From the NCBI GenBank assembly GCA_946811695.1, contig OX328132.1, positions 54,757,359-54,821,358 on the forward strand: a stretch of 64,000 bases of DNA. The letters run 5' to 3'. This document shows positions 34,335-45,598 of this stretch, in pieces. Each line of letters begins with the position of its first letter. Positions within the stretch are counted from its first letter, which is position 1. Source of the DNA: Gonocerus acuteangulatus. Its lineage: Eukaryota; Arthropoda; Insecta; Hemiptera; Coreidae. The notes beneath the pieces are model-generated. The model saw only the letters and a list, made by a program, of their open reading frames with translations. It made no database searches and had not been told where the DNA came from. Made by a program: the position numbers and the translations under genes.

Positions 34335-35095
34335 ATGTGATGCATTAAAAATATGATCCTTCATTACCGATGAATCATTTACAAATTACAATAGCTTATT
34401 TAGTAATTAAGCCTGCTTAAAACTACAATAAATAAAGAGAGGAGAAATAAAAAAATTATGTAATATGTTTTTATGCATAATATAAGGATTTAACATAATT
34501 ATTTGAATCTGTGTTGAATATAAGAAGTTAATAAAAAAAAAACAAAAACAAACTTATATGCAAATATGTACAATATAAGTAGTTAATGATTAAGACTTTA
34601 CTACCATATTGTTTTCCTTATAAAATGAAAAATGAATGAATGAGAAAATATTACCTATATTTATTCTGGGAATTTATCTAAACTTAAGTAGAAGTATATG
34701 CAAAAAAAAAAAAATGTAATGCTATTAAATAATAAAATAAAACATAATTTCACATTTTTGTTGTTTTTTTTTGTTTCATGATGTTATATCTTACTATTTT
34801 TCTTTATTTATTCCTCTCTTACGCTGTCCCACTTTGTTTTTTGGATAGTGAAATATTAATAATACTTTTATATTCTTATACCCCCAACCCCCTGTGTATA
34901 GTTCTATCATTGTTCCTCCCTCAGCCCCGTCTTGTTCCAGTATCCTACAATCCCTTCATGTTCACTTCCTTCTTTGAATTAATATGTGCAGACGCTTTAT
35001 TTTATTAGCTAGGATTATAAATAGCGTTAGTGTTTTTTTTTCTATATAGAGTTACACTTTTATTTTGCACATACTACTATGTAAATTTATTTGTT
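34335..35095. other. No feature recognised
   Basis: Very AT-rich. The 76-codon open frame at 34778-35008 is hydrophobic and unrecognised. Confidence 0.3.
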
Positions 35096-35103
35096 GTTCT
35101 TAA

Positions 35104-35300
35104 AGGAGGCCCGTTGGCCGTGAGTGTTAAGGGCGTGAGCACTTAACTGTCCCTGTCTAAGGTCGTGGGTTCGATTCCCACTAGGGGTGGTGTCTTTTCT
35201 TTCGAAAAAAGAAAAGGCATCAGGTTAGAAAAAGGTGGTAACCTATAGATAACTCGTCCTAAAATTCTTAATTAATAATAAATGAACATTAAAGTTTAAA
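35104..35300 (+). mobile_element. tRNA-derived SINE (serine/leucine-like head)
   Basis: The head GGCCCGTTGGCCGTGAGTG has a box A-like part. GTGGGTTCGATTCCCACTAG carries a perfect box B (GGTTCGATTCC). The body includes a short hairpin CTTTTCTTTCGAAAAAAGAA AAG and GAAAAAGGTGGTAACCTATA GATA, and ends TAATAATAAATGAACATTAA A. The long region between boxes resembles a class II tRNA. The GAAAAAGGTGG block is shared with the 5S-derived SINE at 35928 and the fragment at 36690. Confidence 0.8.
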
Positions 35301-35927
35301 TAAATATTCTTAAAGGACAAAGTCGCTGAATAAATATAGTATTTTATTTCATTCATTCATTTTTCATTTTATGATGAAATAAAAATTTATAACACCTGGA
35401 TATAAGGCAAAGAGTCATTAACAAAAATAATAATTATTAATTATAAAATTTGGATTATAATTCTGTTTATTTTAGGTAAGAAGTATGGTATTTATTATTA
35501 ATTAATTATCATTTATTATTTACTTTTATTAACACTCTCGGTGCTGACGTCATTTTCTGGGAATACCCCGCGTACTGATGAATTTTTTTGTTGAATTTTT
35601 CATGGATACATTTTTTTTTAATCATGTCTGATGTGTTTAATAGTAATGCAACAAAGAAAACTAGCCGGAATTGCATTTTCGGAAGTGTCCTTCAGGAGGG
35701 ACATCAGTACGCGAGGAATTCCAGCTGCTTTGCGGGCTAGTATCAATAGACGCCCATTAGTCAGACCCGCTATACCTACACCTAATGTTTATTTATTTTA
35801 AAAGAAAACTCAATAATTTTTGACAATTTTTATTGGAATAACTAATAACAATAACCAATCATATATAATTATTGGTTTAAATCTTATTTTGTTAGACATT
35901 TTCAATTATTTTAACTTTAACGTTGAA

Positions 35928-36140
35928 GCCAACGGCCATAGCCACGTTGAGTTCACCGGTTCCCTTAGATCACCGAAGTTAAGCAACGTCGGGCGTGGTC
36001 AGTACCTGAATGGGTGACCGACCACGTGCTGTTGTCATTAGAAAAGGGTGGCAACCTGTAGATAGCCCGGCGCTAGTGGCCAAGATGTAGATGCGCCGTT
36101 AAAAAAAAAAAAATAAAAAAAAAATAAAAATAAAATAAAA
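35928..36140 (+). mobile_element. 5S rRNA-derived SINE (SINE3 type)
   Basis: Positions 35928-36040 read as 5S rRNA: GCCAACGGCCATAGCCACG at the 5' end, AGTTAAGCAACGTCGGG at the box A region and CTGAATGGGTGACCG at box C. The internal pol III promoter parts look intact. The rRNA head is followed by GAAAAGGGTGGCAACCTGTA, GATAGCCCGGCGCTAGTGGC and GATGCGCCG with an A-rich tail. Perfect 11-bp duplications TTAACGTTGAA flank it (35917-35927 and 36141-36151), so it is young and inserted into the piggyBac-like element. It is not a functional 5S gene, because the 3' end is replaced. Confidence 0.9.
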
Positions 36141-36553
36141 TTAACGTTGAACACCATTTGCAAATATAATTATTTTAATTGTTATTTTAAATTTGTGGGA
36201 ATCAGCTGAATTATATTGGTATGAGATCAGTGAAAAGTGTGGATTTTCTTCAGTTGCTTCTGGCCCAAAAATTTCAGTTCTCACGTCTTCGTAGTCCGAG
36301 TCTGAGTCCAGTTCATCGGCCGATACTTCTTCCAGCAGTTTGTAGACATGCTCAGATGTCAAATTGGAAATAAAATATTTCTCTACGCTTTTCTTGTTAC
36401 CCGCAGACGTATCTGTGATATAAAAATATAATTATTAGGGAAATGTAAAAAAAAAAAAAAAAAAAAAAAACATTTTCAGATCAATCAAAAAGAATCTTTA
36501 TCAATTTTCCTTTTCTTCCCACCAGCAGATAACGACGAAACGGGTGATGCCAT
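36141..36553 (-). pseudogene. N-terminal transposase-like gene remnant in the piggyBac-like element
   Basis: A start codon at 36553 opens MASPVSSLSA. A possible donor (G|GTGGG, exon end 36523) and an acceptor after a T-rich tract (TATATCACAG, next exon from 36412) join in frame to TSAGNKKSVEKYFISNL, then an acidic stretch SADELDSDSDYEDV and EIFGPEATEENPHF. Reading stops at 36141, at the SINE insertion point. An acidic Asp/Ser-rich N-terminus and the TTAA-flanked position fit a piggyBac transposase start. The DDD catalytic domain is absent. The splice model is inferred, and without it the second block is a 73-codon open frame. Confidence 0.45.
36443..36470. repeat. Poly-A run
   Basis: About 25 A inside the inferred intron of the transposase remnant. 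It reads as T upstream of the acceptor on the minus strand. Confidence 0.7.
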
Positions 36554-36689
36554 TTTGTTTTTGTTTTTTAATCCTAAAAAATAAAGTAAAACATAATTTT
36601 TTTTAATTAATTAATTATTAATTATTTAACATAAATAAATATTAAAAGGAGGGGATACAATAATAAATAAATAATTTAACATAATAAAA

Positions 36690-36810
36690 CAGCGATGGCT
36701 TTTCTTTAGAAAAAAGAAAAGGCATAAGCCCTATCCTGGCTAGAAAAAGGTGGTAACCTATAGATATCCCGTCCTAAAATTCATATTAATAATAAATGAA
36801 CGTTAAAATT
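36690..36810 (+). mobile_element. SINE 3' fragment, same family as 35104
   Basis: CTTTTCTTTAGAAAAAAGAA AAGGCAT, GAAAAAGGTGGTAACCTATA GATA and TAATAATAAATGAACGTTAA A match the body and tail of the 35104 copy. The tRNA head is missing. Confidence 0.75.
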
Positions 36811-37324
36811 TAACTTATTTTAAAATTTTAAATTTAATAATAATAATAATAATAATTTACAACAATAAATGTGATAAATAAAAAGCAAAAATTACCCTGT
36901 AACTACCAAATTTCGATGCCAAACGATAATATTTTTAAAAATATCCTTCGTTGCCAATCAATATCTGCAACAACAATTTAACAATTTAGTGAATTGTATT
37001 TAAATATATTAAATCAGGAAGTAAATATCCATTATATAATAAATTGTACTTACTTATAAACAATTTATCGAAGAAAAAGTTTAAAAATTCATAAAACTCT
37101 TCCGGTCAGCCAATTTGAAAACGGATAACACTGCTAGAAAGCCCAAACAATACTGAAGACAACTGCGTTTACCTGGAGTCGTAAAAGTGAACCCCCTTCA
37201 TTTGCGAGCCTTTTGAACCTCAAGTGAAAAGTTACGCAGGAGTGTCCTTCCGAAAGGACACCCGGCCGCGGGGACGGTCGCTACTGTCCTTCCCAAAGGA
37301 CGTCAGCACCGAGAGTGTTAAGAA

Positions 37325-37640
37325 TATAGGGGGCGAGGTGGACCATATGCTGGAGGACCTGAGTTCAAATCCCGAGCAAGCACTAAAGATTTTTATCTTC
37401 TATTTTCTTCGTTGATGGGTTGAATTCGGTGTCTCTGACCGTCCCTAGGGCAACCCAGCCTTTAATTACTTTATTAATGGGTACCTTGGTGCTAACGACC
37501 TTAGCAGTCGACGCAGCAAGGGGCGGTCGGAGCATAGTACTGACCTCACTATCTCCCCTAGTGTGCCGTATGATCATGAATCAGATACCTCTATAGTATC
37601 TGCCCCTCGTGGCCTAATACGGGGCTGATTTTTTTTTTTT
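37325..37640 (+). mobile_element. tRNA-derived SINE (S3 family), near complete
   Basis: The head GGGGGCGAGGTGGACCATAT is a degraded box A, followed by box B GAGTTCAAATCCC and GCAAGCACTAAAGATTTTTA. The body contains GACCGTCCCTAGGGCAACCC, AGCCTTTAATTACTTTATTA ATGGG, ACTATCTCCCCTAGTGTGCC and GCCCCTCGTGGCCTAATACG, ending in T12. It sits directly beside the TTAA of the piggyBac-like element. TTAAGAA on the left (37318) and after the T run may be its duplication, but this is weak. Confidence 0.8.
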
Positions 37641-37997
37641 GAGTTTTAAGAAAGTCAGTTTTATTTTTTGTCGACGTTTCGGCTAGAAATTCAACCTTCA
37701 TCGGGGAGATGCAAAGAACGAGAACTAGCCTCACGAATGTGCAATCAGATTATTTCAGTTCTAATTTTACAAACCTCACAAGCTTTGTTTTATGTAATGT
37801 AATATTCCTTTGTATTAAAAAAAAAATACCATTCAATTTTCTTAGTTTTAATAAGATCCTAAAATAAAGATATGGGATCGATAAGTAGAAAAATTAACTC
37901 GACTTTTTTATCTAATTTATGACTATTTGATTTTTCTAGATTTCTATATATTTAAAACACTTAAAATTAACTAAAACAGTGGTATCAATTTTTCTTT

Positions 37998-38200
37998 TTT
38001 TACGGTGCATTAGCGCCGGGCTATGAATAAGTTGCCACTGTTCCTAGACATCCATGGTAAAGCAGGGAATTCATTCAACGGGTCATAAAATGAAAAAAAA
38101 AAATCAACCTGCTGTAGGCGGAACTCAAATTCGCATCTCCCTTCCAAGGTGTTCCCCGAATCCAAGGTGTTGGCCAGTAGACCTCGGAAAGAGCCCTGAT
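37998..38200 (-). mobile_element. tRNA-derived SINE, minus strand
   Basis: The minus strand starts CCGAGGTCTACTGGCCAACA CCTTGGATTCGGGG, with box B-like GAATTTGAGTTCC. The body ends CATGGATGTCTAGGAACAGT, AGCCCGGCGCTAATGCACCG TAAAAAAAG. It shares the GGCGCTAATG...CACCGT tail with 849 and 35928. Confidence 0.65.
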
Positions 38201-38206
38201 ATCATC

Positions 38207-38285
38207 TCCTAACTTTTCAACCCAGCCTTTAATTAATTTATTTATGGGGGGCCTCGTGGCCTGTTACGGGGCTGAAATTTTTTCA
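38207..38285 (+). mobile_element. S3 SINE fragment with internal deletion
   Basis: CAACCCAGCCTTTAATTAAT TTATTTATGGG jumps directly to GGCCTCGTGGCCTGTTACGG GGCTGAA and T6. About 130 bases present in the 37325 copy are missing. Confidence 0.65.
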
Positions 38286-38289
38286 TACC

Positions 38290-39150
38290 AAAAATTCATA
38301 AATACAATTGTTTTTTCATCTTCGGGCCTTACCTCTGGACTCGCCGATAATAAGTCCAGTACAGGAGGTTCTTGTAAGATTATGAAGACTATGAATTACA
38401 AGATCGGTAGGCAATTGTTGGCATAAAAGAAAGCAAGGGCTTAGAAGTAAGATAAATGGGGGAGGGGGGTAGCTGGATTGTAGGGGGAGGGGTAGAGTTT
38501 TCCTAGGGCCACAAATCCGGACTGGAGGACAAAGAGAGAAGAGGCTGCACTTAGGAGGCGCGGATCACCAGCAACCATTCCTATTTATTCCTTCCTTCCA
38601 GGAAACCAGCCACTTAGAACCCTCCTCCCGACCGGGGTTGAGAATTTACATTTAGCCCCCCCCCCCACCCCTCAAAAACCCCCCAACACACTAAGTACCC
38701 GTTCTGCGGATGGCATTTCAATTCTCTAATTGTGAGGCAGGAACTGGAGAAGCATAAATCCGTTAAGTTGATTCATTGTATGATTTAGTTCTTCCTCTTG
38801 TGGCGGAGGTTCGCTCGGAGAGCCCAGTCCCATTTTTGAAGTTGGTTCCGTGCCCCCACCCTTTTCGCTAGGTGGAACACTCACTTCTACAAGTCACTTT
38901 ATCACTCGGTCCCATGCAGAATCAACATCAAGCATCTCAAATGGTTATGCTCTATGAAATTCGAGCAGTTAACAGCCAATTTACGTAGGCATCTGTCTTG
39001 GCCTATTGTACTTAGAATAAACATATGTATACTATGATGATGAGATCATCATCAGTCTCCAGATGGCGCAAAGGCAAGGATGGGACACCTAAGCATGTAA
39101 TATTTGAATGTGAAGTATTGGAAAGGAGGTGACTCCTACATTGCCCTCTG
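38290..39150. other. No feature recognised
   Basis: Less AT-rich DNA with G and C runs (38455-38500, 38656-38690). No open frame or repeat end is supportable. Confidence 0.35.
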
Positions 39151-39155
39151 CTATT

Positions 39156-39284
39156 GACTGATCCAGCAGTCGAGAGCGACTGGGCCCTGCGTACCGTTGA
39201 CTGCTCCAGCAGCCGAGAGCGACTGGGCCCTGCGTACCTTTGACTGCTCCAGCAGCCGAGAGCGACTGGGCCCTAAGTACCATT
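39156..39284. repeat. 43-bp tandem repeat, 3 units
   Basis: GACTGCTCCAGCAGCCGAGA GCGACTGGGCCCTGCGTACC recurs at 39156, 39199 and 39242. Units two and three are almost identical. A minus-strand open frame here is a translation of the repeat. Confidence 0.95.
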
Positions 39285-39289
39285 GAATT

Positions 39290-41180
39290 CAAAATACAAG
39301 TCGTTAGAAAGACGGGCCTACGTACTGTTAGCTCCTTTTATCTCTCGCATTCTTTCTGTTTTCATTTTACTACATTAGCTCTATCTAGCATTACAATTGC
39401 GTACTTCTCTTAGTTCTGCCTATTACAAGAGGCTGTTTAAATGAGATTTTTGGCTGTGTGAGCTATTCAGGTGAATTGTAACTTGTTGCCCTCTGAAGGA
39501 AGAAACTTTTTTTTATATCGTGTCCAAAGTCAGGGATCAAAAAGGAGGAAAACTTATTATACGTAGTAATTGATCATATGTTTAGCTTGTTTATTATTCA
39601 TAACATTTAGGACAAATGCTAAACAAAAAAAACTTTTTTTATGCCGATACAATTTATAACTTTTTTTTAAACAATGTTATTTAACTTAAAAATAATTCAA
39701 ACTCAAAATTAATTCAAGATAAATAAGAATTAATGATGATTGTAAACAAACTAAAAATCAAAATTATAAAAGACGAGTTTTAATTCGGCAAAAAGATACC
39801 TGAACGTCGGAGCGCTGTCTGGAAAAGATAATTTAGCCCAATAGATAGAGGGGTTTGAGCTTACAATAATTCCCCCACAAGATTTTTCTTAAATATCGTT
39901 AGGTATGGTGTGAGTATGCTGAAAGCAAGTTTTCAAACTCGAAAGCTGGGGGGAGAACTTTTGGCGGACGAAAAAACGCAAAATTTCAGATTTTTTTGTC
40001 CGAATTTTGGCCAAAGAGTGAACAAATGTTAGTAGCTAGATTAACGAAATATTTCGAAGATAACAAACCCTTCTAAAACAGGGTGTATGATAATGTAAAG
40101 CTTATTTAAAGATCTATGAAAATGACCCTAAGGTCGAAACGTTAAATAATGAGTAAAATAAATGTATAAGGTTCAGGTGAAGATCTTTTAGAAGTAAAAA
40201 TGATGTGTTAAAGAAATCAACCTCAGAATTTTTCCTTGGAAAAAAATTTTTAACAATACAAGTACTATGTATTTTATAATACATTTAATGTTATAATAAT
40301 CCATAAGAGATTGTAAACATTATAATAAAACAAGCATTTCATTTAGAATGGTAAAATCAAAACACAAAAGCAATAATCTAACAACAGTAAACTATTTTAA
40401 TGTGTAGACTCACAGTTTTTAATCCTTTTTATGAGTTTTCGGAGGTGATGATGCAGTTTTCAGCCCATAAACGCCATCTCGTTTCCTCCCTATAAACCGA
40501 ACCCGCGGAACGTAAAAATGGAAATGATAAGTGAGGTGAGGGTTCCGTGGATACATACCAGCGATAGGTTCGACTGAGAAATGAAATATGGAATAGTGAG
40601 GGAAGCTATGGAGAGCTATGTAGAGCTCATACAGCTATGGATCAAGCAATCCATGGAACCCTTTAATTTCGACATGCTGATGAATTTGACAACTGGAAAT
40701 GCGGCTTGGCGTTCGATGGTGGATCAGAAACTGTTTGGTGTTTCTACTGCCGAAACTAATGTGACAAGCCCATGATCTACTGATAACAGCAATGTTTGGA
40801 ATTTCAAATCACCCTAGCCGCTTCAAATTGCTGGCTCATTACCCCACCCTTTTTACTAGGACTGCTAGAATAGCTTTCAATATTCATGCGGATTTTAATG
40901 GGCCAATAGATCACGGTGCGGGTATGTGCCGAGCCGGCAGATCTCTATACACCCCCCTCCCCCTCTCTCTCGCGGATACTACTCGCGGTACACCAACACG
41001 CGTTAAGGGGGGGGACCCCCTATTAGTTATCCTTCTTCACCATTCATCGCTTTATTAAACTCATCGAAATTATATTAGTTTTGCTATCGCTGTTATTTTT
41101 TTATGATTATCGTAAAAAAAAATCATTAAATTAACCATAATGAGTTAATTTTGAAAAATATGTTTTATAAGTGTTTTACA
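39290..41180. other. No supportable gene
   Basis: Contains CCTAAGGTCGAAACGTTAAA near 40128 (a motif shared with 54430) and two unrecognised open frames at 40581-40775 and 40792-41058. The first (MESYVELIQLWIKQSMEPFN and on) looks more protein-like than average, but I cannot assign it. Confidence 0.3.
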
Positions 41181-41184
41181 ATTA

Positions 41185-41708
41185 ACTAGCTACTACCCGG
41201 CGTGCCATGCTACACCTACTTTCTGCATCTAGAAAAGCCTAAATAAATTAGAAACCAAATAAGTAATATTAACATCTAATTACACAAATCTGTAACTGTT
41301 CGGGTTCACAGTTTCGAACCCGTGACTCGGAACTGTTAGCACTAGACGGTTTTAACCCAGCCCATGACACTCCCCGGGTCAAGACCTACATGTGTGCCAA
41401 GTGAAAATCGGTCAAACGGTGTGGATTTGTATAAGGAACAATCCTACAGACAGCTGGTAGACGTTTTTGACCTAGCCTACGACTCTCCCCGTATCAAGGC
41501 CTACCTGTGTGGCAAGTGTGATCTAAATTGGTCAAACGGTGTGGATTTGTATAAGGGACAAATATAAAGAAAGACAGCTGATAAACCTTTTTGAACTAGC
41601 CTACGAGACTTCCAGGACCAAGACCTACTTGTCTGCCAAGTTTGGTCAAAATCGGTCAAACGGTGTGGATTTGTATAAGGGACAAACATACAAACAGACA
41701 GACACCTG

Positions 41709-41741
<33 letters not shown>
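41185..41741 (+). repeat. ACTAGCT-family repeat with about 120-bp tandem section
   Basis: Opens ACTAGCTACTACCCGGCGTG CCATGCTACACC. On the minus strand, 41300-41355 carries a tRNA-like piece with CGGGTTCGAAAC. Then three units containing GTCAAACGGTGTGGATTTGT ATAAGG recur at 41423, 41543 and 41667 (anchor GGATTTG). It ends in ATTTTTATATA and a (TA)n tract. Immediately after, ACTAGCTGTTTCCCGGTGTG starts another copy. Related pieces lie at 8905 and around 49470/50025. No coding sequence is visible. Confidence 0.7.
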
Positions 41742-42019
41742 CTAGCTGTTTCCCGGTGTGTCATACTACCCCAGTGTGGATTTGTAAAGAAATAAACATA
41801 CAGACAGCTGGTAGAAATTTTTCAGGAATGGTTGGGTTTTGTCAAAGAGATAACGTCATATTTCAGAAAAATATATATTTCTTACGTTTCGTTAGTTAGT
41901 AAATAATTTATTATTTTTTAAATCACCATAACAATATTGCACATTTTAATGCAAAAATTGTATATAATATATTATTATAATAATTATTTTCACAACCATA
42001 GTTAGGGAAAAAAACTATA

Positions 42020-42400
42020 GACTTAATTTGTCTGTTCGCGCTCTCCTGAGTTCAAAAATGGTCCGATTTCGATTAAATTTGCTTCAAAAATCTTTCGTCT
42101 AATTTGAGAGGTTAAGTTCGTCAACCAGCAGAATCCGTCCACCGGAACATTTTTTTTTAGCGAAATTCGTGCGAAAAAAATCGGTACGCTCACATCATAT
42201 GCTTGCAAGTACTCATTTTATGAGTTTCTTAGGCCGAGGAAAAATAATGAAACCATTTATAAGGCGATAGCTTTAACCATTTTTGAGAAAAGTGGACAAA
42301 TAGTTGTTGAATAAAGTTTTTTGTTTGGGTACTTAGAATCATGGGATTCAGTTAAAATGTTTTCTACTTGTTTGAAATTCATATAAAAAAAAGTGTTCAT
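42020..42400 (+). repeat. HP family internal fragment
   Basis: TTAATTTGTCTGTTCGCGCT to GATTCAGTTAAAATGTTTTC follows the plus-strand order of copy A, without hairpin end, TA tract or right end. It is diverged. Confidence 0.65.
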
Positions 42401-42789
42401 TAGTTATGTCCAGTTATATGCGATTGCTGATGTTAGTGAGAAGATTTAAGTGTATAGTTATACTGTTATTTTCATCATGAACTAATGTGTTAGATACACA
42501 ACAAATACTGCATTTTTATTTGTCTACGTATTTTTTGACTTAAAGCGAAGATACGCACATGTCTGATGCTCTCCTTGGCACAAACTTCTGTCGGGTTGAA
42601 GATTCAGTTGACCCTATCCGACTTTATTGTAACAATTAGTAAATGATAAATTAATAAAATATTATTTTGCTATTAATGAAGTCAAGAATTATAAAGTATG
42701 AGTATATGAGTATATTACAATCGGAATTTCACATATGTATTAAAAAATGGAGATAATATGGAAATATTTGTCACCAGTAGAAAAAAAAA

Positions 42790-44058
42790 GCCCGACTCGC
42801 AGGAACTGCATCATCTTAGCGCGGTTCCGTTCTTATCTCTAGACTCATTTAAAATGATTAAAATAGAAGATGTTATTATTTTTGGTCCACATTTCTAGAA
42901 AGCATGAAGATTAGATAGTTAGCCGTCGAGGTGATAAGTAAAGATGGAATGGTTGGGATGCGGCTAAAGAAACCTCAATACGATTTTTGTTAAAAAATCT
43001 ATATTTAGGACGTTTCGGGTACTCATTGGTAGCCTTCGTCAGCAATGAAAGTGCCGGGAGGCAGAGGAGGACCAAAGTTGACGGTTCCATCTTTACTTTC
43101 AAGAAAGGTCTTATTTACGATCATACCTGGATGGGTCCCCGCCCTAGGAAGGACCCCGCTAGGCAGTTGAAAAGCTATATCTTGGAAATCCATATCTCTA
43201 AGATTAAATTGTTTTTCTTATTTTTCTTAACCTGATTTATTATCAAATACATTATCCAACTATAAGCAGTTAAAAAATAACAATGAATAAAAACAGACAA
43301 AAAGAACAGTTCGAATAAGCGAAATCAATTACTTTAAAGTTTTAAGCACTTATTTCTCCGATTGACATCGCCTAATCAAAACTTTCATTAGAACCTTTTT
43401 TGTAGAACATTTAGTAAGCTTTCTAATGGTATTCTTCCGTTTACCAAGATTCTCAACGTTTTTCGAGATATTAAGGAAAGTATACAAAGTTACCAAAACT
43501 TTTTATGTCTGTTAATAAAATATTTTATTCTAACCCTTCCTTAATTCCAAACGTAAAACAAATTTCAACATATTAGTTTTAATGATAGTAATACATGCAG
43601 AAAATGTTTCAACTGAATCCCATGATTCTAAGTACCCAAACCAAAAACGGTATTCAAAAACTATTTTTCCAATTTTCTCGAAAACGGTTAAAGCTATCGC
43701 CTTGAAAATGGCTTCATTCGTTTTGCTAGCGTAAGAAGCCTATAAAACCAGTGCTTACGAGCTTATGAACTCAGAAACGTAAGCGTTACGATTTTTTTTG
43801 CGCGAATTTCGCCCCAAACGCCATCTTCCAGTGGACGGATTTTGCTGGTTAACGAACTTGACCTTTCAAATTGGACGACGGATTTTAGTACCAAATTTCA
43901 TCAAAATCGGACCTTTCGTCTTCGAGAGCGAACAGACAAATATATATACAAATTTGAACCACCATCATTTTCGGTCTCTAGGGGTTCTGAAAGGCAAAAT
44001 TTTCCTTATACCTTATAAGCGGGGTTCCTCCCTATGGGGAGGGAGGAACCGCGCTAAA
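42790..44058 (-). mobile_element. HP family repeat, copy D
   Basis: Begins GCCCGACTCGCAGGAACTGC ATCATCTTAGCGCGGTTCCG. The interior is collinear with copies A-C, and it ends GGTTCCTCCCTATGGGGAGG and GGAACCGCGCTAAAA. The TA tract is only a few units (near 43940). On the minus strand of 42990-43110 there is an insertion-like segment containing GCTGACGAAGGCTACCAATG and CCCGAAACGTCC, a motif seen elsewhere. Confidence 0.8.
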
Positions 44059-44059
44059 A

Positions 44060-44725
44060 AAGTTTGAAAACCTCAAAATACAAAAATCTGAGTTTTTCAA
44101 AAAGTTTTTATCGCAATGATTCCAAATTTTGAGCACGATATGGTTTAATGTTTTAGAATCTAATTCTAAGAGGATTCATTTTTCAATTTTTTCGATTTTA
44201 TAAGTCGACTGGTTAAATTGTCCCCTGGCTCAAAAGGCCCTCCTCTCCCCTATTAATTGCATTATATTAGACCTATGAGGGCTATGGAAAACCTTGTATG
44301 CGGTAATGCATGTTTTTTTTTTGGATATGAATGACCTAGGTAAAAGAATAGCATTTGGTTTTTCATTTGTACCACTTTATTGTCTGCTTGCCCTACGTGT
44401 CTCGTGGCCTACATGCAACCTCCTTAGGGGCCATTAAATCTTAAATTAGTTTTGAATTATTATTTTAGATATTCCAATAAAATAATTATCGCTAATATGG
44501 TATTCATAGTTTTAAAATTCACATCTAAAATGTTCGTCAAAATATAATAAACCTTTTTCAATATATATTAAGATTGAGGCTAGTTAATCACCTGTGTCGA
44601 GAGGCTTAGCAATCAGCTGATCACTATATTTTCTATAAACTTTGTACTATTATTTTAAATGGATTATTTACTATTTTCTAATATTATTATAAAATATTTT
44701 ATTTATAAATTTGATTTTTAAATTT
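44060..44725. other. No feature recognised
   Basis: AT-rich DNA without supportable genes or repeats. Confidence 0.35.
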
Positions 44726-44727
44726 CA

Positions 44728-44806
44728 GGTCCATCACCGAAAGAAATCTACCAGGTGGGACTCGAACACACATCTTTCGATTGAGCCTGCAAGCTACTAG
44801 ACCATA
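44728..44806 (-). mobile_element. tRNA-like SINE head
   Basis: The minus strand reads TATGGTCTAGTAGCTTGCAG GC, then GTGTGTTCGAGTCCCACCTG GTAGATTTCTTTC. GTTCGAGTCCC is an excellent box B and GGTCTAGTAGC a plausible box A. No matching acceptor stem closes it, and AGATTTCTTTC follows, so it is a SINE head or tRNA relic rather than a working tRNA gene. Confidence 0.55.
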
Positions 44807-44810
44807 TACT

Positions 44811-44811
<1 letters not shown>

Positions 44812-44880
<69 letters not shown>

Positions 44881-44881
44881 T
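44812..44881. repeat. (TA)n-(GA)n compound microsatellite
   Basis: TA to 44856, then GA to 44881. Confidence 0.9.
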
Positions 44882-44889
44882 AGCTTTTT

Positions 44890-45590
44890 TTTAACTTTAT
44901 TTATTTATTAAAAAGAATATAACAATCTGTTCCTGATACCAGATACACTTTTTTTTTTAATCATTATTCTATGATATATATTCAGCTAATTAAACCGGTA
45001 TAAAACTAACGACTAGGCAGACGTAGTCCCTACCAATTTTACAATGTATTGGCACAAGTGAGTCTTCCATCTGCTTTAGAACTCTAGAACAAAATGACTA
45101 TGGAGGGAAAATTCATGAGATGATATCGGCTCGGATCTCATTTTTCCCCGTCTTCCCTCGAAGGGGCTGTTTGAAATTGTTTGATGGTGGTAATGAAATA
45201 TTTAAGAAGGTGGCGAGGGAGGAACATATCCCCCCAAGATGAGAGAATTGGGATGCAAATCCCCCCATCCGGTATTGTCGTTTCGCCGATAACCCGCCCC
45301 CCCTACCGTACTCCGCAACCAAATTTATGTAAAGCCACTTTCATCACTTGGAAATTGATATTGATTCCTGGCTCGGGCTAATTTTCATTTCTTCAACCTT
45401 TAGCCATTCGTAAGCTATTGAATGTTTATTATCTGTTAGTGGTGTATTTAGTCCTTTTTTTGCTATAAATTGTGTTACTATGTTTGTTTACAATAATAAA
45501 TACGCATTTGTACTAGTAGTAACATATGCCCGCAAAATATATTATTAGCTGGAGACACTACATCACTTTATCGCTAATTTCATGAGCCGA
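44890..45590. other. No feature recognised
   Basis: Two short open frames overlap antiparallel (45113-45381) without domains. The rest is AT-rich. Confidence 0.35.
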
Positions 45591-45598
45591 AAACGACG

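Larger units (their letters stand above)
35533..37317 (-). mobile_element. piggyBac-like DNA transposon, 1785 bp including nested SINEs
   Basis: TTAA occurs directly outside both ends (35529-35532 and 37318-37321). The ends are a perfect 19-bp inverted repeat, CACTCTCGGTGCTGACGTC. A TTAA target duplication is the hallmark of the piggyBac superfamily. Subterminal hairpins (GTGTCCTTCCGAAAGGACAC near 37242; a related block near 35687) may be transposase-binding repeats. Inside are a minus-strand N-terminal gene remnant, a 5S-derived SINE and a SINE tail. The catalytic domain of the transposase is not visible, so the copy is nonautonomous. Confidence 0.85.

Noticed and set aside
35928..36040. A functional 5S rRNA gene
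   Set aside because: The 3' end is replaced by a SINE body with an A-rich tail, and an 11-bp target duplication flanks the whole unit.
44728..44806. A functional tRNA gene
   Set aside because: Boxes A and B are good, but I could not form an acceptor stem or a convincing anticodon arm. SINE heads of this type recur in the window.
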